Source: Phenylobacterium sp. (GTDB taxonomy: Bacteria > Pseudomonadota > Alphaproteobacteria > Caulobacterales > Caulobacteraceae). Taken from it: a stretch of DNA of 64,000 bases. Positions 32,296 to 40,569 of this stretch are shown here, one piece after another. The position numbers and the translations under genes were made by a program. The stretch's first letter is position 1, and every line of letters begins with the position of its first letter. Where the stretch lies: positions 124,001-188,000 of the forward strand of contig NZ_SSMX01000046.1 in assembly GCF_004799515.1 (NCBI RefSeq), written 5' to 3'. Below the pieces are notes generated by a model. The model did no database searches, was not told where the DNA came from, and saw only the letters and a list, made by a program, of their open reading frames with translations.

Positions 32296-34524
32296 TTGGA
32301 CGTCATCTTCACCATCGTTTCCCGCAACTACGCCGCCCAGGCCGCGACCCTGATGGAGAGCGTCGCCGCGCAGGAGCCCAAAGCCCGCCGCGTCGTGGTG
32401 GCCACCGACGGGCCCATCCCGCAGCTCGAGCGCCTGGCCGAGGTGATCGACGCCCGCGAGTTCGGCCCGCCGTACAACGCCATGAGCGTCTATTACGACG
32501 CGCTGGAGCTGAACACGGCGGTCAAGCCCTACGTCTTCAAGACCTTCCTCAGCCAGGCGGGCGTGGGATCGGCCACCTACCTCGATCCGGACATCGTGGT
32601 CTTCCGGCCGCTGGACGCCGTGCGCGCCGGCCTGGCGCAGGCCCAGCTCGCGCTCACCCCGCACCTGACCAAGCCCCTGCTGGGCTCGGCCATGCCCAAC
32701 GACCACGCGATCCTGCAGTCGGGCTCGTTCAACCTGGGCTTCTGTTCCGCCCGGGCGGAGACCAAGACCGTCGACCTGATGAGCTGGTGGGCCGACCGCT
32801 GCGAGTTCGACTGCCGCGTCGACCTGAAGAACGGCCTCTTCACAGACCAGCGCTGGATGGACCTGTCGCCGGGCTTCGTCGACAGCCTGGCGGTGCTGCG
32901 CGATCCGGGCCTCAACCTCGCCTACTGGAACCTGGAGGGCCGCGACCTGGCCAAGGGGCCGGACGGCTGGACGGTCGATGGCCATCCCCTGAGCTTCTTC
33001 CACTTCTCGGGCTTCGACCCGGCGCGGCCGGACGTGCTCTCCAAGCACCAGGACCGGGTGCGGGTGAACCCCGGCACACCGCTGAGCGAGCTGCTCGCCG
33101 GCTATGCGGCGGCCATGCTGAAGAACGGCCACGAGACCAGCCGCGCCGTCCCCTACGCCCACCTGCGTTTCCCCTCGGGGCGGCCGATCACCGCCTCAAT
33201 GCGCCGCCGGGCCCTGCGCGCCGCCCGCGACGGCAAGGACTTCTCCGCCGGCCTGACCCCGGCGGTCGAGGCCTGGCTGGACGCGCCGGACCCGGAGGCC
33301 GCCCTGCCCGGCCTGCCGGACATCACCCGCACCATGAGCCAGGTCTGGCGCGACATCCCCACCGGCTACCAGCTCGACCACGAGGTGGGCCGGGTCGGCT
33401 TCCACCAGTTCTTCGCCGAGCATGCGACCACCCTGGGCGCCGACGCGCTGGCCGGCTCGGCGGCGGAGGCGTTGCTGGCCGCCTGGCGCAGCGGCACGCG
33501 CGAGCCGGAGCTGTCGATCTGGACCGAGCCCCCGTGGCGCGGGCCCGCGTCGGGCGTCTTCGACTGGCTGCGCGAGCCCGCCGCCGACGGCGTGCCGCGC
33601 GCGGCCAAGGCGCTGCTGGCGGCCCGCGCTGACCTGCGCGCCAAGTTCGAGGGCGATCCCAAGGGCCTGATCGCCTGGTGCCTGGGCGCCGAGGCCGCCG
33701 CCGGCCGCTTCGCGCCGGACCTGCTGCCGGCCAGCGTATTGGAGGATCTGGCGCACGATCCGGCGCCCCTGCTGGCCGCCGCGCGGCTGGCCGATCCGGG
33801 CGCCAACGACCTGAAGCGCAGGCTCTCCGCCGGCTTCGGCGTGGCCGCCCGAGCCGGCTGGCCCGAGGCGATCACCGAGGCCCTGCGCGCACCCTTGCTG
33901 GAGGCCGCCCCCGCACAGCCCGCGCCCTTCATCCGCCTCTTCCTGGAGATCTGGGCCAGCCGCGTCGACCTGCAGCGGCTGTTCCCGCTGCGCACCGGCG
34001 GCGAGCGGTTCAAGTTCCTGCGCTGGCTGGTGGGCGGCGGCCTCGCCGAATACGGCGTCGAGTTCGACGCCCTTCCGGCCCATGTGCGCCTGCACCCGCA
34101 GATGCAGCTCGCCCGTCTGACCGTGCGCCAGCGCCAGCCCGCCGCGCGCGCCACGCCAGAGCGCCGCGTCGCCGAGCTCTGGGTGGTCGAGGGCGCGGAA
34201 CTGGCCAAGGAGGCCGCGGCCGACCGGCTGGTCTACGAGACCGGCGGCGGCTGCTTCCTGGGCCCCGGCGGCCCGGCTGGGGCGCCGGCCCAGGCCGATC
34301 TCGTGCGCTTCCTCAGCCACCCCGACTTCGTCCCCGCCGACGCCGTGGCGCTCTACGCGCGCGGCGTGCGCTGGAGCCGGGCGGTGGGCGTCTGGGATGC
34401 CGAGACCGCCCAAGCCCTGGGCGCCGACACCGTGGGCCTGGGCTTCGTCGACGAGGTCTGGGCGCCCGCCGCGCCGGCCGGCCTGTTCCGGCCGTTGAAG
34501 ACGCAAGGGTCGGTCGCCGCATGA
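32296..34524 (+). CDS. Large glycosyltransferase, GT-A domain plus ~450-residue extension
   Basis: A 742-residue protein. Residues 1-280 form a GT-A domain with TIVSRNYAAQA, YLDPDIVVF (DPD at 97-99), NLGFCSAR, FTDQRWMD, LNLAYWNLEGR and FFHFSGF, matching motif for motif the protein at 16289. The remaining ~450 residues are helical and Ala-rich, with RTMSQVWRDIPTGYQLD and FLRWLVGGGLAEYG, and match no family I recognise; they may hold a second transferase or docking domain. It starts at TTG 32296-32298 (reading MDVIFTIVS), 63 bases after wzt, presumably in the same transcript. Confidence 0.78.
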   Translation: MDVIFTIVSRNYAAQAATLMESVAAQEPKARRVVVATDGPIPQLERLAEVIDAREFGPPYNAMSVYYDALELNTAVKPYVFKTFLSQAGVGSATYLDPDIVVFRPLDAVRAGLAQAQLALTPHLTKPLLGSAMPNDHAILQSGSFNLGFCSARAETKTVDLMSWWADRCEFDCRVDLKNGLFTDQRWMDLSPGFVDSLAVLRDPGLNLAYWNLEGRDLAKGPDGWTVDGHPLSFFHFSGFDPARPDVLSKHQDRVRVNPGTPLSELLAGYAAAMLKNGHETSRAVPYAHLRFPSGRPITASMRRRALRAARDGKDFSAGLTPAVEAWLDAPDPEAALPGLPDITRTMSQVWRDIPTGYQLDHEVGRVGFHQFFAEHATTLGADALAGSAAEALLAAWRSGTREPELSIWTEPPWRGPASGVFDWLREPAADGVPRAAKALLAARADLRAKFEGDPKGLIAWCLGAEAAAGRFAPDLLPASVLEDLAHDPAPLLAAARLADPGANDLKRRLSAGFGVAARAGWPEAITEALRAPLLEAAPAQPAPFIRLFLEIWASRVDLQRLFPLRTGGERFKFLRWLVGGGLAEYGVEFDALPAHVRLHPQMQLARLTVRQRQPAARATPERRVAELWVVEGAELAKEAAADRLVYETGGGCFLGPGGPAGAPAQADLVRFLSHPDFVPADAVALYARGVRWSRAVGVWDAETAQALGADTVGLGFVDEVWAPAAPAGLFRPLKTQGSVAA

Positions 34525-34534
34525 GCCCGCCCTC

Positions 34535-35752
34535 TTGCAGGGCCTGATCTCCTCGGCGCGCCGCCTCTGGCGCCAGGCCCTGCCGGAGCCGGTGCGCAAG
34601 CTGGCCGCGCCGGTGTTGAACACCGCGCTCGAGACCTACGTCCGCCGCGCCGCCCGCGCCGCGCACGGGGCCGAACGGACCGAGGGTCCGATCAAGCTGG
34701 TCGGCTACTTCGCGGGTTCGCACGGCATCGCCGCCTCGGCGCGGCTGGCGGCGCGGGCCTTCGAGGCCCTGGGCGTCCCGGTGGAGCGGCTGGACGTCAC
34801 CGACGCCAAGCTGGACTGGGCCGGGCGGCTGACCGCGCCGGTCTCGGCCTCGGCCTGGATCTTCCACCTGAACCCGCCGGAGCTGCTCGCGGCGCTGGCC
34901 TGCCTCGGGCCGCGGCGACTGGTTGGGCCGCGCTACGGCTATTGGGCCTGGGAGCTGCCGCGCGCGCCGCTCCGCTGGCGGCGCGACGCGGCCCTGGTGG
35001 ACGAGGTCTGGGCGCCCAGCCGCTACACCGCCCACGCCCTGGCCGGCGCCGCGGCCCCGGTGCGGGTGGTGCCGCATCCGCTGTTCCTGGAGGACTACAC
35101 CAACGTCGCCCCGGCCCCGCGCACCGCCGGCTTCCAGGGCGTCAGCGTCTTCGACTTCAACTCCTCGCTCGCGCGCAAGAACCCGCAAGGGGCGATGATC
35201 GCCTGGACGCGGGCCTTCGGCGGCCACGACGACTGCGTGCTGACGCTGAAGACCCAGAACGGGGCGCTGTTCCCCGACCGGCTGGCGACCCTGTGCGCCT
35301 CGGCGCCGTCCAACGTGCGCATCGTCGACGAGGTCTGGCCCTATGAGCGGGTGAAGAGCCTGATCGCCGGCGCCGACGTCCTGGTCTCCCTGCACCGCGC
35401 CGAGGGCTTCGGCCTGACGCCGGCCGAGGCCATGGCGCTGGACACGCCGGTGGTCGCCACCGCCTGGTCTGGGGTGCTCGACTTCATGGACGAGGATTGC
35501 GCCCTGATGGTCCCCGCGACGCCGACGCCGGTGGCCGATCCGCAAGGGGTCTACCGCGGCCAGGCCTGGGCCGAGCCGGACCTGGAGGCGGCCGCCGCCA
35601 TGCTGGCCCGCCTGCGCGCCGAACCGGGCCTGGGCCGCCGCCTGGCCGAGGCCGCCCGCGCCCGCGTCGCCGAGCGGCTGTCGCCCAAGGCCTGGTTCGC
35701 GACCCTGCCGCCGCAGGTCCAGGCCGCGGCCGAGCGGCTGCGCGCGGGCTAG
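34535..35752 (+). CDS. Glycosyltransferase family 4
   Basis: A 405-residue GT-B enzyme: GYFAGSHGIAASARL, YGYWAWELP, DEVWAPSRYTAHAL, then FDFNSSLARKNP and the EX7E element SLHRAEGFGLTPAEAMALDTP. It is a paralogue of 22544-23662, though the two N-termini differ in length. TTG at 34535-34537 (MQGLISSARR) is the probable start, 10 bases after the previous stop; the nearby ATG at 34521 is in another frame. It completes the rightward unit wzm-wzt-GT-GT, so it likely builds the polymer that Wzm/Wzt export. Confidence 0.87.
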   Translation: MQGLISSARRLWRQALPEPVRKLAAPVLNTALETYVRRAARAAHGAERTEGPIKLVGYFAGSHGIAASARLAARAFEALGVPVERLDVTDAKLDWAGRLTAPVSASAWIFHLNPPELLAALACLGPRRLVGPRYGYWAWELPRAPLRWRRDAALVDEVWAPSRYTAHALAGAAAPVRVVPHPLFLEDYTNVAPAPRTAGFQGVSVFDFNSSLARKNPQGAMIAWTRAFGGHDDCVLTLKTQNGALFPDRLATLCASAPSNVRIVDEVWPYERVKSLIAGADVLVSLHRAEGFGLTPAEAMALDTPVVATAWSGVLDFMDEDCALMVPATPTPVADPQGVYRGQAWAEPDLEAAAAMLARLRAEPGLGRRLAEAARARVAERLSPKAWFATLPPQVQAAAERLRAG

Positions 35753-35759
35753 GCCTCCC

Positions 35760-35957
35760 TCAGTACCGCCGGGTCGTGATGTCGGTGAGCGGGGCGCCCT
35801 CGCGGACCGTCTTGTTACGGTAGATCACCGCCCCGATCAGGTTCGGCGTCCGGCCGACCGCCGCCAGGAAGTCCGGCCACAGCTCTGAAGGCACCCACGG
35901 GCAAGGCGCCCGGGGATCCTCGTCGATGGCCATGTCCACCAGGTCGCGCGCCTGCAT
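35760..35957 (-). CDS. Small conserved-looking hypothetical protein
   Basis: A 65-residue frame starting MQARDLVDMAIDED, containing CPWVPSELWPDFLAAVG, and ending TDITTRRY. It fills the gap between the convergent GT4 stop (35752) and the glycosyltransferase ending at 35970, and its composition (Trp, Asp, few Arg runs) looks like a real protein. It lies 12 bases downstream of the same-strand glycosyltransferase, so it is probably translated from that mRNA. I do not recognise a family. Confidence 0.5.
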   Translation of the reverse strand: MQARDLVDMAIDEDPRAPCPWVPSELWPDFLAAVGRTPNLIGAVIYRNKTVREGAPLTDITTRRY

Positions 35958-35969
35958 CGGGCCGTCGCC

Positions 35970-37634
35970 CTAGACCAGCCAGTCAATCAGGCCGAGCTTG
36001 GCCATCCAGGCCAGGCCCATCTCGATCCCGCGCCGCGAGGGGAGCGGATAGGCCGCCAGCACCTCCCCCACGGTCTGTGCCCGGCCGCCAGCCGCCAGCC
36101 GGTCGAGGACGTCCGCGCAGTCCTCCAACGGCGCGCGCAGGCCGGGGAAGGCCACGTCAAGGGTGGCGGTCAGGCCCCGCACGTCGGCGCCGCTGACGCC
36201 GGGCGTGGCCGCGATCCGCAGGTCGGCGTCCAGCACCCGGGTCGGGAAGCCTGCAAAGCTCGCAAACGGGTCGCCGCGCACCGGATCGCCCGGCCGGCGC
36301 ATCACCGGATCGGGCGAAGCCCTTCGGACCTCGGCCAGTTCGTCGGCCAGGGCGGCGATCTGGCGGGCGACCACCGGCCAGTCGAGCATCGAACGCACCC
36401 GCTCGCGCCCCGACGCGCCCATCCGCCGCCGCAGCTCCGGCGAGCGGGCGAGCTCGGCGATCGCCTGGCCGGCGCGGCCGGCGTGGACGCCGGTGTAGAG
36501 CGCCACCTCGCCCACGTACCTCTGGTAGGTGGCCAGGCCGAAGAGGTGCCGCTCGACCATGGTGACGCCGATGCCGTTGGGCGGGCCGCCCAGGGTCGGG
36601 ATCAGGAAGCCTTCCTGGCCGTCGCGCACCGTGTAGCGGTAGCCGTCCCAGTCGCTGACCACCACCGGCAGGCCCGCCGCCATGGCCTCGACGGGGGTGA
36701 TGCCGAAGGTCTCCTGGATGTTGTCCACCAGGGACATGAAGATGTCCGCCCCGGCCCAGAGCTCGCCCACCAGCGTGCGGTCGTTGCCGTCCAGGAAATG
36801 AATCGGCGTGTCCGGCGCGTGGATCCTGGCCGCCTCCTCATAGAAGCCGCGGTCGTTCTCGCCGGGGAACCAGCCGGCCAGGGCGAAGTGGATGTTGATC
36901 CCGGTCGCGGCGCGCGCCTGCCGCACGGCCTGGAACATGGCCTGCGGGAAGGCCTTTTCGAAGAAGGACAGCCGCCCCACCCACAGCACCAAGACATCGG
37001 CGTCGCCGAGGCCGAGCTGGGCGCGGACCTTGGCGCGGGCGTCGCCACGGTCGGCGAGGCCCGCGAAGCGCTCGGCTTCGACGCCCAGCGGGATCACCGG
37101 CAGGGCGGGCCGGGGCGGCGGCTTGCCGCCGGTGCGTTCGGCCAGGTAGCCGCCCCAGGCGTCGAACATCTCGACGGTGGCGTCGCGCACGCTGGGCGAG
37201 GTGCAGATGATCGCGTCCCAGGCGTGGGTCGGCGCCAGCATGCTGTTGGCGAGGGTCTGGCGGATGGCCGGCGGCGCCAGGGTGTGGATCAGGCCGATCA
37301 GGCTGTAGCCGCGGTCGCCGCCGGTGATGCGCCGGAGCCAGGCGAGGTTCTGCAGGTCGGGCTGGCCGCGCAGCAGCACGCCGGCCTCGCGGGCCGGCCG
37401 GGTGTTGAGGATCGAACCGGACGTGAGGCGGATCGGGTCCTCAGGGTCGGCCAGCAGGGCCTCGCGCAGATGCGCCTCGTTGGCCGGGTTGAGGCTGAGC
37501 ACGTCCAGCTGTTCGAAGCCGCCGTGCTGCGCCATGGCCCGCAGCAGCTCGGCGTTGGCGACGTCCTTGCCGAAGACGTTCTGGCGAAGCCCCACCTCGC
37601 CCTGCGGATGGAAAATCGAGAATCTGGCGGGCAC
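35970..37634 (-). CDS. Glycosyltransferase family 4 with C-terminal extension (paralogue)
   Basis: A 554-residue GT-B enzyme with LWVGRLSFFEKAF for the donor-domain start and the EX7E element TFGITPVEAMAAGLP followed by VVSDWDGYRYTVR. The same sequence context and a comparable C-terminal ~90-residue extension (ending MGLAWMAKLGLIDWLV) occur at 6999-8654. The N-terminal acceptor halves differ more, consistent with different acceptors after duplication. It diverges from the TPR-GT9 gene and is followed by the 65-residue frame. Confidence 0.88.
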   Translation of the reverse strand: MPARFSIFHPQGEVGLRQNVFGKDVANAELLRAMAQHGGFEQLDVLSLNPANEAHLREALLADPEDPIRLTSGSILNTRPAREAGVLLRGQPDLQNLAWLRRITGGDRGYSLIGLIHTLAPPAIRQTLANSMLAPTHAWDAIICTSPSVRDATVEMFDAWGGYLAERTGGKPPPRPALPVIPLGVEAERFAGLADRGDARAKVRAQLGLGDADVLVLWVGRLSFFEKAFPQAMFQAVRQARAATGINIHFALAGWFPGENDRGFYEEAARIHAPDTPIHFLDGNDRTLVGELWAGADIFMSLVDNIQETFGITPVEAMAAGLPVVVSDWDGYRYTVRDGQEGFLIPTLGGPPNGIGVTMVERHLFGLATYQRYVGEVALYTGVHAGRAGQAIAELARSPELRRRMGASGRERVRSMLDWPVVARQIAALADELAEVRRASPDPVMRRPGDPVRGDPFASFAGFPTRVLDADLRIAATPGVSGADVRGLTATLDVAFPGLRAPLEDCADVLDRLAAGGRAQTVGEVLAAYPLPSRRGIEMGLAWMAKLGLIDWLV

Positions 37635-37778
37635 GGCGGCTCCTGAAACGGGACGGCGCCGATTGCCGGGGCTCCCTGTGGCGAGGGTTCAAGGTTAGAT
37701 ACTGCCGGCGGTTCGGACAATGTCGCGAAGCGCGTGAGCCAAGACCGATCCGACCCGCCAACACGCACCTGGACGCGA

Positions 37779-39002
37779 ATGCCCGACGAGACCCATGACG
37801 AGCTGCACCTGCGGGCCGGGGAGCTGCAGCAGGCGCGCCGTTACGCCGAAGCCGCCGAGATCTATCTGGGCCTGGCCAGCCGGGCGCTGACGCTCAGGCT
37901 GGCGCTCAACCTGGGCCTCTGCCTGAGCGAGCTGGGCGAGCGGCGCCGGGCGATCAGCTACCTGGAGCAGGCCGCACGCCACAGCCCGGGCCAGCAGGTC
38001 GTACGCCGGGTCCTGGCCGTCGCCTACGCCGAGGCCGGCGCGCTGGGCCCGGCCGAGCGGGAGTTCCGCGCCGCCCTCGCCATCGACCCGCTGGACAAGA
38101 CCACCCAGCTCGCCTTCGCCGGCTTCTGCCTGTCGCTGGGCCGCTATGCCGAGGCCTGGCCGCTGTTCGACGCCCGGGTGGAGCTCAACCCCGGACTGAT
38201 CCCGCCGGTGGCGGTCAGCTACCCCGAATGGCTGGGCGAGCCGGTGGAGGGCCGCTCGGTGCTGGTCTGGGTGGAGCAGGGCTTCGGCGACAAGATCCAG
38301 ATGGCCCGCTTCGTGAACAGCCTGAAGGCGCTGGGCGCGGCGCGGGTCACCCTCGCCTGCAACCCGCCGCTCGCCCACCTGTTCACCACCCTGGCGGGCG
38401 CCGACAAGCTGATCACCGTCGCCACGGGGCAGTCCGTCGAGGTCCAGAACCATGACTGCTGGACCCGTTACTTTTCCCTGCCGGCCCGGCTGGGCGTGAC
38501 CCTGGAGACCCTGCCCACCGCGCCTTACCTGTCCGCCCCGCCGGACCGGCTGGCGCGCTGGCAGGGCTTCGGCGGCGGCGCCCGGGTGGGCCTCGCCTGG
38601 AAGGCCAGCCCGACGGGCTTCAACGGCGCGAACAAGGGCCTGCCCGACGCGGTCGCCCAGCGGCTGCTGGACGCCGGCGCCGTCAGCCTGCAGCCGGAGG
38701 ACACCGGCGCCGCCGACTTCGCCGACACCGCCGCGATCATCGCCGGCCTCGACCTGGTGATCTCCATCGACACTTCCGTCGCCCATCTGGCCGGGGCGAT
38801 GGGCAAGCCCTGCTGGACCCTGTTGCCACAAATCCATTGCGACTGGCGCTGGCTGCTCGGGCGCAGCGATTCGCCCTGGTACCCGACCATGCGGCTCTAC
38901 CGGCAGACCTCGCCGCGCGATTGGACCGCGACGGTCGATGAGGTGCTGGGCGACCTAGCGGTCGCCGGCCTTGGCCGAGGTCCCAAGCTGGGCGCGGCCT
39001 AG
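37779..39002 (+). CDS. TPR protein with GT9-like glycosyltransferase domain
   Basis: The N-terminal half (to about residue 135) is three to four TPR units (RAGELQQARRYAEAAEIY; AEREFRAALAIDPLDK). The C-terminal half has VEQGFGDKIQMARF, VGLAWKASP and SIDTSVAHLAGAMGKPCW followed by DWRWLLGRSDSPWYP. This pairing is common in proteobacterial TPR-glycosyltransferases related to family 9 heptosyltransferases. ATG at 37779 gives 407 residues; GTG at 37734 would add 15 unstructured residues, and neither has a strong Shine-Dalgarno. Its end overlaps the convergent decarboxylase gene by 48 bases. Confidence 0.85.
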   Translation: MPDETHDELHLRAGELQQARRYAEAAEIYLGLASRALTLRLALNLGLCLSELGERRRAISYLEQAARHSPGQQVVRRVLAVAYAEAGALGPAEREFRAALAIDPLDKTTQLAFAGFCLSLGRYAEAWPLFDARVELNPGLIPPVAVSYPEWLGEPVEGRSVLVWVEQGFGDKIQMARFVNSLKALGAARVTLACNPPLAHLFTTLAGADKLITVATGQSVEVQNHDCWTRYFSLPARLGVTLETLPTAPYLSAPPDRLARWQGFGGGARVGLAWKASPTGFNGANKGLPDAVAQRLLDAGAVSLQPEDTGAADFADTAAIIAGLDLVISIDTSVAHLAGAMGKPCWTLLPQIHCDWRWLLGRSDSPWYPTMRLYRQTSPRDWTATVDEVLGDLAVAGLGRGPKLGAA

Positions 39003-40409
39003 GGCCAGCACGCCGTCGACCAGCGCCTCGATGTCCGCCGGCCCCGTACGGTGGTTGACGATGGCCGCGCGGATGGCGGTGCGGCCGCCGAGCGTCGTGG
39101 TGGAGGGCGCAACCCGGCCGGCCTCGTGCAGGTCGGCGACGATGGCGGCGTTGTCCGCGCCCCGGTAGGCGAAGCAGACGATGTCCAGCGCCACCGGCGC
39201 CATGAGCTCCAGCTCCGGCTCGGCCTCGATACGCGCCGCCAGCGCCTGGGCGAGTTCGCAGGTCCGCCCGATCACCGCGCCCAGGGCGTCGAGGCCATAG
39301 GTCTTCAGCGACATCCAGACCTTCAGCGCCCGGAAGCCGCGCGACAGGTCCGGGCCGTAGTCGCAGGGCCACCAGGCGCCGCCGGCCAGGCCGCGCTCAG
39401 CGTGCCGCAGGTAGGCGGCCTCGCTGTAGGTGAAGGTGCGCTTGTGGGCCGCGGCGTCGCGCACCAGCAGGAAGCCGGCGTCGTAGGGGACCTGCGCCAG
39501 CTTGTGGAAGTCGAGCGCAAGGCTGTCGGCCCGCTCGATCCCCTTCAGCCGCGGCGCCACCTGCGGCGACAGCACCCCCAGCGCGCCCAGCGCGCCGTCG
39601 ACGTGGAAGGCCGCGCCCTCGCGCCCGGCGATGTCGGCCAGGCCCGAGAGGTCGTCGACGGCGCCCACGTCGACGCTGCCGGCGGTGCCGACGATCAGGA
39701 AGGGCTTCAGCCCCGCGGCGCGGTCCGCGGCGATGGCCGCCTCGAGGGCCGGCAGGCTGATGCGGTGCTGGGCGTCGGTCTCGATCAGCCGCAGCCGGTC
39801 CCAGCCGAGGCCGGTCATGTCCATGGCGCGCAGGATGCAGGCGTGCACCCCCTTCGAGGCGTAGGCCACCAGCCGCACATCGCCATGCACGCCGGTGTGG
39901 CGCACGTCCGCGCCGAGCGCCCGGTCGCGGGCGATCAGCACCGCGCAGAGGTTGGCCAGCGACGTGCCGGTCATGAACAGGCCACTGGCGTCGTCGGGGA
40001 AGCCGAACAGCTTCGCCATCCAGGCCACCACCTGGCGCTCCACCTCGATCGGCATGTGGTCGCGGCCGCCCAGGTTGGCGTCCAGGCCGCCGGCCAGCAT
40101 CTCGGCCAGCATGCCCACCGCCGTGCCGCCGCCCTGCACCCAGCCCATGAAGCCCGGATGGCGGTTGCCGCTGCCGAACGGGGCGATGTCGGCCATGAAC
40201 TGGGCGTGGACCTCGGCCAGCGGCTGCGGCGCCCGTGGCGGCTCCACGCGGTAGCGGGCGCGGGCCTCGGCCTGCGGCGCCTGCCACAGCGGCCGCTCGC
40301 GCAGGCCGGCCAGATTGTCGATCATGTCGTCGAGCATCCGGTGGCCCTGGGCGCGCAGCTCATCCCAGTCGGCGGGGTCGAGGTCGGTCTTGCGGTCCGC
40401 CTGGCTCAT
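38955..40409 (-). CDS. PLP-dependent decarboxylase (group II, aromatic-amino-acid type)
   Basis: The 484-residue protein belongs to the group II decarboxylases (DDC/GAD family): HPGFMGWVQGGGT (84-96), FMTGTSLANL, HVDGALGA (269-276) and the PLP-binding lysine in LDFHKLAQVPYDAGFLLVRD (Lys303). The usual HKW is HKL and the usual HVDAAWGG is HVDGALGA, so the specificity may differ from standard tryptophan/tyrosine decarboxylases. ATG at 40407-40409 fits the family N-terminus. Possible products are an aromatic or aliphatic amine; the link to the glycan genes around it is unclear. Confidence 0.87.
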   Translation of the reverse strand: MSQADRKTDLDPADWDELRAQGHRMLDDMIDNLAGLRERPLWQAPQAEARARYRVEPPRAPQPLAEVHAQFMADIAPFGSGNRHPGFMGWVQGGGTAVGMLAEMLAGGLDANLGGRDHMPIEVERQVVAWMAKLFGFPDDASGLFMTGTSLANLCAVLIARDRALGADVRHTGVHGDVRLVAYASKGVHACILRAMDMTGLGWDRLRLIETDAQHRISLPALEAAIAADRAAGLKPFLIVGTAGSVDVGAVDDLSGLADIAGREGAAFHVDGALGALGVLSPQVAPRLKGIERADSLALDFHKLAQVPYDAGFLLVRDAAAHKRTFTYSEAAYLRHAERGLAGGAWWPCDYGPDLSRGFRALKVWMSLKTYGLDALGAVIGRTCELAQALAARIEAEPELELMAPVALDIVCFAYRGADNAAIVADLHEAGRVAPSTTTLGGRTAIRAAIVNHRTGPADIEALVDGVLALGRAQLGTSAKAGDR

Positions 40410-40569
40410 CGCGGCTCCCGAATCGGTTGGGCGTCCCTGCAGCCTGGACGCCGTGGACGTCCCATATCCGCCGCCGCCGCGCGCCGGAACCCCAGGATCG
40501 CACAACGCCAGGGTGCAGGCGCCGATTTGCTTGCACAGCGTGGCTCAGGGTCCCCATAAGGGCCTCATA

